The notes under the pieces were generated by a model. That model worked only from the letters and a program-made list of their open reading frames with translations. It did not search any database and was not told where the DNA came from. This document shows, piece by piece, positions 1 to 7,416 of a stretch of 64,000 bases of DNA. Numbering within the stretch: the stretch's first letter is position 1; every line of letters starts with the position of its first letter. The DNA comes from an uncultured Altererythrobacter sp. GTDB taxonomy: Bacteria > Pseudomonadota > Alphaproteobacteria > Sphingomonadales > Sphingomonadaceae. Location of the stretch: positions 1 to 64,000 of the forward strand of contig CAJXNC010000002.1 in the NCBI GenBank assembly GCA_913056125.1, given 5' to 3'. The position numbers and the translations under genes are program-made.

Positions 1-218
1 TGGATCGTCAGGCTGCGCAGACCCGGCGCATCCATATCGAGCACCACGTCCATGTCACGGGTAATTTCGACGGCATCGCCTTCGCCAGGAACCTCGCCCG
101 AAGGCCAGGTTGAGGCATCGGACCAGAGCGACTGCGCCGAAGCGCCCGAAGCTGCTCCAAGCAATAGGCTTGCTGGAATCAGTGAAGAAGCAAGAAGCAG
201 GTGAGACTGCATGCGCAT
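1..218 (-). CDS. G8-domain secreted protein, N-terminal part only (runs off window start)
   Basis: Only about the first 72 codons are present. They encode a hydrophobic signal peptide ending around ASAQ, followed by the start of a G8 domain (SLWSDASTWPSGEVPGEGD). The start at 218 is chosen because GAGGGG lies about 9 nt upstream and because this ATGCGC aligns with the start of the downstream paralogue at 2836; two other in-frame ATGs (227 and 212) are possible. The mature part is almost identical to the neighbour over some 42 residues, while the signal peptide differs. G8 domains occur in extracellular or surface proteins, often joined to beta-helix repeats. Substrate is unknown. The domain call is firm; function is not. 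Confidence 0.75.
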   Translation of the reverse strand, partial: MRMQSHLLLASSLIPASLLLGAASGASAQSLWSDASTWPSGEVPGEGDAVEITRDMDVVLDMDAPGLRSLTI

Positions 219-236
219 GACGATCATCCCCTCAAC

Positions 237-253
237 CGGGACTTTGCGTCCCG
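237..253 (-). promoter_or_regulatory. 5' UTR hairpin before G8 gene copy 1
   Basis: On the minus strand CGGGA, a 7-nt loop (CGCAAAG) and TCCCG form a perfect 5-bp stem a few bases upstream of the GAGGGG ribosome binding site. An equivalent hairpin sits at the same place before the second copy (2853-2873). A role in translation control or mRNA stability is inference. Confidence 0.45.
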
Positions 254-294
254 TGTCTTTCTATTTCGGACGGTCGTATTTGCTCCGCCCAAGC

Positions 295-324
295 AAAAAA
301 CCCCCGGCGACAGCCGGGGGTTTT
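295..324 (-). terminator. Rho-independent terminator of G8 gene copy 2
   Basis: CCCCCGGC, loop GACA and GCCGGGGG form a perfect 8-bp stem. On the minus strand it is followed by a run of six T. It begins 8 bp past the stop codon at 332-334, so it ends the 332-2836 transcript. A T4 run on the other side could make it weakly bidirectional. Confidence 0.9.
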
Positions 325-331
325 CTATCCG

Positions 332-2836
332 TTAGCCGCCGAGGCCTTCGCGGCTGGCCGTCAGGCTGGGCGGAATGTTGAACGGACCGCCGCCTCCCGC
401 GACGGGGTTGTTGTCGGCGTAAAGCTTGACCCACAGCCCGTTGGCATCCTTGTAGTAGGATGTCACGTCGGCCGCGCGCAGAGCAGCCAGGCTGCTTTGC
501 TCGACACCGCCCTCGGCACCGGTGAAGCCGGGTAGCTGGACCATGATCCACGAACCGTCATCCATCGAACTCAGGCGCATGGGCACCGTTTCCCGCGTGG
601 TATCGACTTCGATTTCGGCACCGCTGCGGATCGTGGTCTGACCGCGATAGTCGAAATCGCGGCCGTTGCGCCGGATCGTGACAGGATCTTCGACAGCGCC
701 GCCGCCGAAGGCGAAGCCGCCACCAAGGCTGAGGCGGCCATAGTCGCCGGTGCAAACGGCGGCACCCCAGTCGGGCTTGAGCTCGCAAGCCTCGTCATCA
801 TTGGCGATGCCGTTGTCGTAGACGATATAGCTATCAGGAACACCGCTGGTCGTGCCGTCGATGTCGTGGATTGCTGCGGTCAGGAAGGCGGCGCTGGTTC
901 CGAAATCGCTGGCCCATTCCTGCCTGCGCTCAGGGAAAAAGACTGGCTTGGCATTGATGAACTCGAGGCTTTCGACCGAGTTGTCGACGCTCATGCCGAA
1001 GCTGGTGAAGAGCAGGTAGGAGATTGCACCTGTCTTGCGGGTGTCATTGTCCGTGAAGTTGACGAACGTGTTGTTCTGCAGCGAGTGTGTCTGATCGTAA
1101 TATTCGTAGCCACGGATCGGATAGTCGGCGACCTGCGGCTTGGGAAGGCTGCGGCCATAGGCCAGTTCCTCTGGCGTCGAAGGGTTGCCGACATTGGCGC
1201 TCTCACCCACGAACAGCGAGTCTTCCGTATGCGAGGTGAAGGTGGCGCCGCCGCCCAGTCCGGTCGCAAACGTCATGCCGATGGCATTGTCTGCAAACTT
1301 CATGTCGCGGAAGATGGTTTCCTCGCCGCGGCCCCACAGCCCACCATTGCGGTTCTTGTAGGCGGTCAGATCGGTGATCAGGTTCACGATTGGCCGGCTG
1401 GTCCCGTCGGAGGGATCTTCGCGCTGGATATAGACGGTGCCGGTCACGCCGAACGTGCCATCGGCACCGGCGTTGCGGTCGAACATGAAGCCGTCATAGT
1501 TCGAGTGGGCGGTGTTGCCCCGGAAGATGCCCAGCGGCGTACGGCGCGGCCAGGTCTGCGCGCTGATTTCCGTGCCCTCGAACTGGCCCGTCGGATGCTC
1601 GGGCAGGGACAGCCAGAAGCCGGTCGAGTCCGAACCTGCGGCAACATTGTCGATATAGTGGTTCGCCGGATTGGTGATCCAGTAAGTCGCTACCGTGTTG
1701 TCCGAGGGGATCAGGACATGCTCGGACTGCTGGCCGCCCTGCGTGCGTTCCGAGGGAACGCCGAGATTGGTCGGCAGGCAGGGCAGGGTCGGGTGGCACT
1801 TGGTCTGGATGCCGAGATTGGCGATGAACTTGTTCCCCTTCTCGATCCCGTCTTCCATGAAGAAGCAGTGGCCGACCGTGTTGAAGGTGACGTTGTTCTC
1901 GATGTCGAGATTGTCGGTGCCGTGAACGGTCACGCAGCGGTTGAACGTGTCATGGATTGCCGCGTTGCGGACATACATCCCCGAACCTTCGCCCAGCACG
2001 TGGAAGTGGATCGGGTAGCGCGCCAGCGTCAGGTGCTGGCCCATGCGGTTCAGCTCCACGCTGTCGACATAGAGGCGCGAGCCCGACATCGCCATGATGT
2101 GGCCGCCGAAATAGGTCTCGGCCGCATCCTCTGATGCCTGGACCTTGATGTTGCGCGTCAGATTGCCGACTTCGCCGCGTTCGTCGACGCCGAAGGTAAT
2201 CTCGCCAAAGTGCATGTATTCGAGCGGCTGCGCGAAGGAGATGGTGTTGCCATCGATCGCGGTGATCGTGCGGCGTTCTGCCTGGCGCGGATCGAAGTCG
2301 GTCGAAGCGAGGACGATTTCGTCACCGACATGCCAGCCATGGCCATCGAGCACGGTGATGGTAGTCGCCCCGGCCTCTGCCGTCTGCGACAGTTTGCTCC
2401 AGGTGTGATCGCGGTCGCCATGCATGTTGAGCGTGCCCTGCATCAGCATGATGCCGCGGTCGCCCATCGTGTTGATGTCTTCGCCCGGTACGTTGTCGGT
2501 CAGCGTGATCGTGGCATTGTGCTGGTATGGAAACGCCGCCGTGCCGATTTGCAGTTCGCCGCCCGGCACGTAGATCCACTCGGATTCGAGGCTGATATCC
2601 CTTTCGTCGGAAAAGCTGAGCTTGCCCTGGATCGTGAGGCTGCGCAGGCCCGGCGCATCGACATCGAGCACCACGTCCATGTCGCGGGTGATTTCGACCG
2701 CATCGCCTTCGCCCGGAACCTCGCCCGAAGGCCAGGTATTCGGATCGGACCAGAGCGACTGCGCTGCAGCGCCCGAAGCGAGCATGACACTCGCCGGAAT
2801 AACAGATGCAAAAAGATACAGGTTATGCTTGCGCAT
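332..2836 (-). CDS. Secreted G8-domain beta-helix protein, copy 2
   Basis: 834 residues. The N-terminus (MRKHNLYLFASVIPASVMLA, cleavage near GAAAQ) is a Sec signal peptide. A G8 domain follows at about residues 25-145 (SLWSDPNTWPSGE, then several conserved glycines), and the middle, rich in N, G and T with repeated short strands, looks like a right-handed parallel beta-helix. This architecture resembles the CEMIP/TMEM2 type of extracellular protein. GGAGGGG lies about 9 nt before ATG 2836, which is why I reject longer in-frame starts up to 2878. It has its own 5' hairpin and a strong terminator, so it is probably monocistronic. A nearly identical mature N-terminus occurs in the truncated gene at 1-218, indicating tandem duplication. 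A polysaccharide-related role is inference. Confidence 0.8.
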   Translation of the reverse strand: MRKHNLYLFASVIPASVMLASGAAAQSLWSDPNTWPSGEVPGEGDAVEITRDMDVVLDVDAPGLRSLTIQGKLSFSDERDISLESEWIYVPGGELQIGTAAFPYQHNATITLTDNVPGEDINTMGDRGIMLMQGTLNMHGDRDHTWSKLSQTAEAGATTITVLDGHGWHVGDEIVLASTDFDPRQAERRTITAIDGNTISFAQPLEYMHFGEITFGVDERGEVGNLTRNIKVQASEDAAETYFGGHIMAMSGSRLYVDSVELNRMGQHLTLARYPIHFHVLGEGSGMYVRNAAIHDTFNRCVTVHGTDNLDIENNVTFNTVGHCFFMEDGIEKGNKFIANLGIQTKCHPTLPCLPTNLGVPSERTQGGQQSEHVLIPSDNTVATYWITNPANHYIDNVAAGSDSTGFWLSLPEHPTGQFEGTEISAQTWPRRTPLGIFRGNTAHSNYDGFMFDRNAGADGTFGVTGTVYIQREDPSDGTSRPIVNLITDLTAYKNRNGGLWGRGEETIFRDMKFADNAIGMTFATGLGGGATFTSHTEDSLFVGESANVGNPSTPEELAYGRSLPKPQVADYPIRGYEYYDQTHSLQNNTFVNFTDNDTRKTGAISYLLFTSFGMSVDNSVESLEFINAKPVFFPERRQEWASDFGTSAAFLTAAIHDIDGTTSGVPDSYIVYDNGIANDDEACELKPDWGAAVCTGDYGRLSLGGGFAFGGGAVEDPVTIRRNGRDFDYRGQTTIRSGAEIEVDTTRETVPMRLSSMDDGSWIMVQLPGFTGAEGGVEQSSLAALRAADVTSYYKDANGLWVKLYADNNPVAGGGGPFNIPPSLTASREGLGG

Positions 2837-2852
2837 GATATTTTCCCCTCCA

Positions 2853-2873
2853 GCGGGACTCTTCCGATCCCGC
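2853..2873 (-). promoter_or_regulatory. 5' UTR hairpin before G8 gene copy 2
   Basis: On the minus strand GCGGGA, a 9-nt loop and TCCCGC form a perfect 6-bp stem just upstream of GGAGGGG. Stem sequence and position match the hairpin before copy 1, but the loop differs, so the stem rather than the loop is conserved. Confidence 0.45.
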
Positions 2874-2892
2874 AACAATTAGAATGCTATGA

Positions 2893-2977
2893 TTTTGCCT
2901 CGGAAGGACGGTTTTGCCAAGCTTTCGGCGGGGGAATTGTTGTAAAAACTTGTAACAGTCCGGCTGGACGTTTTGCC
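2893..2977 (-). repeat. Three GGCAAAA direct repeats upstream of G8 gene copy 2
   Basis: TTTTGCC on the plus strand (GGCAAAA on the minus strand) occurs at 2893-2899, 2912-2918 and 2971-2977; the last two lie in the wider context GGCAAAAC(C)GTCC. They fall in the promoter region of the minus-strand G8 gene. They could be binding sites for a regulator; this is only suggestive. Confidence 0.3.
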
Positions 2978-5286
2978 TATTCCGCCTTCGTCACAAAGCT
3001 GTCGATCACGCGTTTGGTGCCTGCCTTGTCGAACTCGATCTCGAGCTTGTTGCCTTCCTGGCCCATTACTTCGCCATAACCGAACTTGTCGTGGAACACC
3101 CGGTCGCCAATGCCGATGTCGCTGCGCGGCTTGGCGGCGAAACTGGCGGCGGAGCGCGTGCTTTCCTTTACTCGCGAAGGCTTCTTCTCGTAGCCGGTGG
3201 CAAGCGCGCGCTGCCAGCCAGGGCCGCGCGATGATGAGCGTTCCGGGCGGCTTTGCGACACATGGGCGAAGGGATCCTCGCTTTCGCTCCAGTTCGCACG
3301 CCACATGCTTGCCCCACCGGTCAGCGTCGTCTCCGCATCCACCGCCTCGGCCGGAAGCTCATCGATGAAACGGCTCGGTATCGAGCTGGTCCACTGGCCG
3401 TAAATGCGTCGGTTTGCGGCATGCAGGATGGTGCAGCGGCGGCGTGCGCGGGTGATCGCGACATAGGCGAGGCGGCGCTCTTCCTCCAGGCTGGCAAGCC
3501 CGCCTTCATCGAGTGAACGTTGGCTCGGGAATACGCCTTCTTCCCAACCGGGCAGGAAGACATGGTTGAATTCGAGCCCCTTGGCGGCGTGCATGGTCAT
3601 GATGGTGACCTTCTCGCCATCGTCGGTGCGGTCATTGTCCATCACCAGCGAAACATGTTCGAGGAAGTCGCCAAGCGTCTCGTATTCCTCCATCGCCCGT
3701 GAAAGCTCGACGAGGTTGTCTGCGCGGCCAGCGCTTTCGGGTGAGCGGTCGGCCTTGAGCATGGCGTCATAGCCCGACTCCTCCAGAACCACGCGCAGAA
3801 GTTCGGACGGCGTCACAGTCTCGCTCATCTCGCGCCAGCGCAGGAAGTGGCTCATCAGCTCGGCGATGGTGTTGCGGGCGCGGGCGGGCAATTCGTCGCT
3901 ATCGGCCAGTTCGAGCGCCGCCGCGGCAAGCGGAATGCCCTGACGGCGCGCATGCTGGTACATCTTCTCCAGCGTCTTGGCGCCGAGCCCGCGCTTGGGC
4001 TGGTTGTAAATGCGCTCGAAGGCGAGGTCGTCCTGCGGCTGGGCGATGACCCGTAGATACGCCAGCGCATCGCGGATTTCGGCGCGTTCGTAGAAGCGGA
4101 AACCGCCGATTATGCGGTAATTGAGACCGATCTGGATGAAACGGTCCTCAAATTCGCGCGTCTGGTATTGTGCACGCACGAGGATGGCCACTTCCTCCAA
4201 CGGCGCGCCTTCATGCTCGAGCCGCTCGATTTCCTCGCCCACGCGGCGGGCTTCCTCGGGCGCGTCCCACACGCCGATCACGCGCACCTTCTCGCCGGCA
4301 TTGAGCTCGGTCCATAAGGTCTTGCCGAGGCGCTGGCTGTTGCTTTCGATGAGGCCGGAAGCAGCGGCGAGGATTTGAGGGGTCGAGCGGTAATTCTGCT
4401 CCAGCCGGATCACCTTGGCGCCGGGAAAATCCTTCTCGAAACGCAGGATATTGGCCACTTCCGCCCCGCGCCAGGAATAGATCGATTGGTCGTCATCGCC
4501 GACGACGCAGATATTCTTGCGGTTCTGGGCAAGCAGCCGAAGCCACAGATACTGCACCGCGTTGGTGTCCTGGTATTCGTCCACCAACACGTATTTGAAG
4601 CGGTTCTGGTATTGCTCGAGCACGTCCGCGTGCTTGCGGAAGATGTTGAGCATGTGGAGCAGCAAGTCGCCGAAATCGCATGCGTTCAGCTCGAGCAGGC
4701 GCGCTTGGTAGAGCCGGTACATCTTCTGGCCCGCGCCATTGGCGAAGCTCTCATTGTCGACAGGCGTCAAATCGTCGGGGTTGAGCCCGCGATTCTTCCA
4801 GCTGTCGATCAGCCCGGCCAATTGGCGAGCGGGCCAGCGCTTCTCGTCGAGGTTCTGCTCCTGGATCAGCGTTTTCAGGAGGCGCAACTGGTCGTCCGGA
4901 TCGATGATCGTGTAGTTGCTCTGCAGCCCGACAAGCTCGGCATGGCGCCTGAGCATGCGCGCGCAAATCGAATGAAAAGTGCCGAGAAAGGGCATGCCTT
5001 CCACCGCATCGCCGATCAGCTCGCCAACGCGGTGACGCATCTCCCGCGCAGCCTTGTTGGTGAAGGTAACGCAGAGGATTTCGCTCGGCCAGGCCAGCCG
5101 CTCGCGGATCAGATGGGCGAGGCGATGGGTGAGGGCGGCGGTTTTTCCCGTGCCGGCACCTGCCAGCATCAGCACCGGGCCCTCCGTCGTCAGCACGGCC
5201 TCCCGCTGCGGGTCGTTCAGGCGGGCAAGCCAAGGCGGTACGCCTTCGGAGGGAAGGGAATCGGCAGGTGAGGGGGGCTGGTTCAC
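2977..5286 (-). CDS. uvrD: ATP-dependent DNA helicase, UvrD/PcrA family
   Basis: About 769 residues. Superfamily 1A helicase motifs appear in order: Q-motif Gln near residue 27, Walker A GAGTGKT near 43-49, Walker B with VDEYQDT, motif III GDDDQSIYSWRGA, motif IV QNYRSTPQI, motif V TMHAAKGLEF and motif VI YVAITRARRR. The C-terminus ends in the Tudor-like tail seen in UvrD/PcrA (FGYGEVMGQEGNKLEIEF). It unwinds DNA 3'-5' in nucleotide excision and mismatch repair. No good ATG exists at the N-terminus; I chose GTG at 5286, with TTG at 5322 as the alternative. It is divergent from the gene at 5409. Family certain, start uncertain. Confidence 0.93.
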   Translation of the reverse strand: MNQPPSPADSLPSEGVPPWLARLNDPQREAVLTTEGPVLMLAGAGTGKTAALTHRLAHLIRERLAWPSEILCVTFTNKAAREMRHRVGELIGDAVEGMPFLGTFHSICARMLRRHAELVGLQSNYTIIDPDDQLRLLKTLIQEQNLDEKRWPARQLAGLIDSWKNRGLNPDDLTPVDNESFANGAGQKMYRLYQARLLELNACDFGDLLLHMLNIFRKHADVLEQYQNRFKYVLVDEYQDTNAVQYLWLRLLAQNRKNICVVGDDDQSIYSWRGAEVANILRFEKDFPGAKVIRLEQNYRSTPQILAAASGLIESNSQRLGKTLWTELNAGEKVRVIGVWDAPEEARRVGEEIERLEHEGAPLEEVAILVRAQYQTREFEDRFIQIGLNYRIIGGFRFYERAEIRDALAYLRVIAQPQDDLAFERIYNQPKRGLGAKTLEKMYQHARRQGIPLAAAALELADSDELPARARNTIAELMSHFLRWREMSETVTPSELLRVVLEESGYDAMLKADRSPESAGRADNLVELSRAMEEYETLGDFLEHVSLVMDNDRTDDGEKVTIMTMHAAKGLEFNHVFLPGWEEGVFPSQRSLDEGGLASLEEERRLAYVAITRARRRCTILHAANRRIYGQWTSSIPSRFIDELPAEAVDAETTLTGGASMWRANWSESEDPFAHVSQSRPERSSSRGPGWQRALATGYEKKPSRVKESTRSAASFAAKPRSDIGIGDRVFHDKFGYGEVMGQEGNKLEIEFDKAGTKRVIDSFVTKAE

Positions 5287-5408
5287 CCGTGAACAGTTAG
5301 GGAACGCAGGTGAAGCGCGCAAGCCGCACAGAAAGCCTTTGCCGGAACCGTCGCTTGCGCTTCACGTTGGACCTGCACAAGATCATCCCGTTCGCGAGGA
5401 GGTTTGCC

Positions 5409-5732
5409 ATGAGACGCGGTTTTCAACTTGCTCTTGCCGTGGTTGCATTGGGTTGCGGGACGACCGCGCTGGCGCAGGATTCCGGAGAATCCGATGCGCC
5501 TCCCAAGGCCGAAGTGGTCGAACGCGACGAAGACGGCCGGGCGACGAGAATCCGAGTCGAAGGCCAGGAATATGCCGTCTGCTCGGATACACAGACCGAC
5601 AATTGCATCAATCCTGCTGCTGCGGGCTTCGACTTCGGCGGTGTGCCGATCGACTATTGGCCCGGCCAGCCAGCCAGCGAGATCGACGGGCCACTGCCTG
5701 AGCATGCGCCGGAACAGGCGGAAGGCAACTAG
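5409..5732 (+). CDS. Small secreted protein of unknown function
   Basis: 107 residues. ATG 5409 is preceded by GAGGAGG at good spacing. A clear Sec signal peptide (MRRGFQLALAVVALGCGTTA, cleavage near ALAQ) is followed by an acidic, soluble region with two cysteines (CSDTQTDNC) and a short C-terminal stretch, consistent with a periplasmic protein. I do not recognise a domain. Its stop codon overlaps that of convergent rsmD by the four bases CTAG. Confidence 0.7.
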   Translation: MRRGFQLALAVVALGCGTTALAQDSGESDAPPKAEVVERDEDGRATRIRVEGQEYAVCSDTQTDNCINPAAAGFDFGGVPIDYWPGQPASEIDGPLPEHAPEQAEGN

Positions 5733-6280
5733 TCCGCTTCGGACAGCCTGATTAGCGACAGCTTGGCCTTGCCGACCATGCGTTCGCTTTCCACTTCCAT
5801 GCCGCGCAGATTCACATCCTCGTCACGCGCGGTTTCCAGCGAAATCCAGCAGGAAGGCGCGAGCCAGCCAAGACGGTTGAGCTTGTCGAGCGCGACCTGC
5901 CCGGCACCGGTGCCATAAGGCGGGTCGAGCATAATGAGGTCGAGCGGCTGTTTCGCCGGGCCAAGGCTCATTACCGATGCAGCGCGCACATCGCAGCGCT
6001 TCTGTGCATCGAAGGTGGCGATATTCTCGCGCAGGGCGCGGATGGCGGCAGCGTCCTGTTCCACGAACAGGCAGCTTTCCGCGCCGCGCGACAGGGCTTC
6101 GAGGCCGAGCGCGCCCGATCCGGCAAAAAGATCGGCCACTTTCAGGCCTTCGAAACTGCCGAGGCGGCTGGCGAGCATGGAGAACAGAGTCTCGCGTACA
6201 CGGTCTGCCGTGGGCCGCGTGGCATCGCCCGGTGGCGCGCGCAATTGCCGCCTGCGCCAATCCCCGGCGATGATCCTCAC
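5729..6280 (-). CDS. rsmD: 16S rRNA (guanine(966)-N(2))-methyltransferase RsmD
   Basis: 183 residues. It starts MRIIAGDWRRRQL, typical of RsmD, has the SAM-binding motif I VADLFAGSGALGLEALSRGA near residues 48-67 and the N-methylation motif IV DPPYGTG near residue 117. Known role: S-adenosylmethionine-dependent N2-methylation of G966 of 16S rRNA in assembled 30S particles. Its ATG overlaps the stop of the upstream pseudouridine synthase gene (ATGA), so the two rRNA-modification genes are translationally coupled. Confidence 0.95.
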   Translation of the reverse strand: MRIIAGDWRRRQLRAPPGDATRPTADRVRETLFSMLASRLGSFEGLKVADLFAGSGALGLEALSRGAESCLFVEQDAAAIRALRENIATFDAQKRCDVRAASVMSLGPAKQPLDLIMLDPPYGTGAGQVALDKLNRLGWLAPSCWISLETARDEDVNLRGMEVESERMVGKAKLSLIRLSEAD

Positions 6281-7041
6281 AGGCTTCCATCTTTCTTGAG
6301 CTTGCTCATGAAAGGTTGGACCTCGTGCTTCCTAAGTTCCTCGGCCTGGCCCTTGGCCAGATCGCCCAGCAGGAACGGGCCATAGGCGGTGCGGATCAGG
6401 CGGGACACCTTAAGGCCGAGATGTTCGAGAACGCGGCGGACCTCGCGGTTCTTGCCTTCGGTCAGTGTCAGCTCGATCCACTGGTTGCGGCCCGTCCGGC
6501 GCTCCAGATTGGCATCGATCGAACCATAGCGCACGCCGTCGACAGTGATCCCGTCGAACAGTTCCTCCAGCTGCGGCTGGCTGATGTCGCCGAATGTGCG
6601 CGCGCGATAGGTGCGCGGGATTTCACTGCTCGGCAGTTCCATTGCCCGCTTGAGCGCGCCATCATTGGTCAGCAGCAGCAGGCCTTCGGTGTTGAGGTCG
6701 AGCCGACCGACAGGCATCAGCCGCGGCGTATCGGGCGGCAGGGCATTGCGCAGAGCGGTATAGATCGTCGGACGGCCAGAGAAATCGCGCTCCGCTGTCA
6801 AAAGGCCAGCAGGCTTGTGGAAGCGGAAGAGGCGCGTGCGGTCGGGCTTGCCCACTGGCTTGTCGTCCACCGTCACACCCTTGAGCGAAGTGAGCAGGGT
6901 GGCTGGCGTTTCGAGGACTTTGCCATCGATCTTGATGCGGCCATCGGCGATCATGCGCTCCACCTCGCGACGGCTGGCGACACCGGCACGGGCAAGAAGC
7001 TTGGCGATTCTGTCGCCGCGGTTTTCGGAATTCTCGGACAT
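6277..7041 (-). CDS. rluB: rRNA pseudouridine synthase, RluB/RsuA family
   Basis: 254 residues. An N-terminal S4 RNA-binding domain (RIAKLLARAGVASRREVE, about residues 10-60) is followed by the RsuA/RluB catalytic domain with GRLDLNTEGLLLLTND, which carries the catalytic aspartate. The family isomerises a specific uridine in rRNA; RluB acts on 23S U2605 and RsuA on 16S U516. The sequence does not settle the exact target; the length and the GKNREVRRVLEHLGL segment favour the RluB/E side. It forms an overlapping pair with rsmD. Confidence 0.88.
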   Translation of the reverse strand: MSENSENRGDRIAKLLARAGVASRREVERMIADGRIKIDGKVLETPATLLTSLKGVTVDDKPVGKPDRTRLFRFHKPAGLLTAERDFSGRPTIYTALRNALPPDTPRLMPVGRLDLNTEGLLLLTNDGALKRAMELPSSEIPRTYRARTFGDISQPQLEELFDGITVDGVRYGSIDANLERRTGRNQWIELTLTEGKNREVRRVLEHLGLKVSRLIRTAYGPFLLGDLAKGQAEELRKHEVQPFMSKLKKDGSL

Positions 7042-7093
7042 TCTTCGCGCGCCTTAGCCGCGAAGCGGGATCAGTCCAAGCGTGTGCCGCGTA

Positions 7094-7288
7094 TCAGGCG
7101 GACTTGTGTTGGATTCTCCGGCGAGGATCCTCGTCCTCGGACTCGATAAACGCACGCCAGCCGTGCTCCGAACGAACCAAGGGTTGGCCGCAACGCGAGC
7201 ACTTTGTCCGGAAATCGAGACCATCGTGCCACACGCGCTTTCGGTTGATCGCATGTCCGGCAACCAGGCAGAATTGGTGTCTAAACAT
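7094..7288 (-). CDS. Small CxxC protein, 64 residues
   Basis: The strong ribosome binding site AAGGAG lies 8 nt before ATG 7288, the best support that this small frame is real. The product is basic and ends in an acidic-then-basic tail; it contains the pair CSRC near residues 31-34, a further Cys at 7, and the segment KRVWHDGLDFRT. This could be half of a zinc knuckle. No function is assigned. It is divergent from the ampG-like gene, with about 128 bp between the two starts. Confidence 0.6.
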   Translation of the reverse strand: MFRHQFCLVAGHAINRKRVWHDGLDFRTKCSRCGQPLVRSEHGWRAFIESEDEDPRRRIQHKSA

Positions 7289-7416
7289 GGGCGAAACTCC
7301 TTGGCTCGCCTTCCATCTTCCCCTCGCCTAGTAGAGAAATCATCGCAGGTTATTGTTACCCACTTCACAATGGTTGGGTCATACCATGTTCACACCACTC
7401 GCGCGAGGTACGTAGG

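Noticed and set aside
237-253. GGGACGCAAAG in the G8 leader resembles part of the c-di-GMP-I (GEMM) riboswitch
   Set aside because: The match is about 11 bases only; the second helix and receptor of the riboswitch are absent and the loop is not conserved in the other copy.
866-2134. 422-codon open frame antisense to the G8 gene
   Set aside because: It lies wholly within a well-supported gene on the other strand, has no ribosome binding site or recognisable domain, and such frames are expected with strong GC3 bias.
7054-7368. 104-codon minus-strand frame near the CxxC gene
   Set aside because: It overlaps the 64-codon gene in another frame, and the latter has the strong ribosome binding site and cysteine pair.
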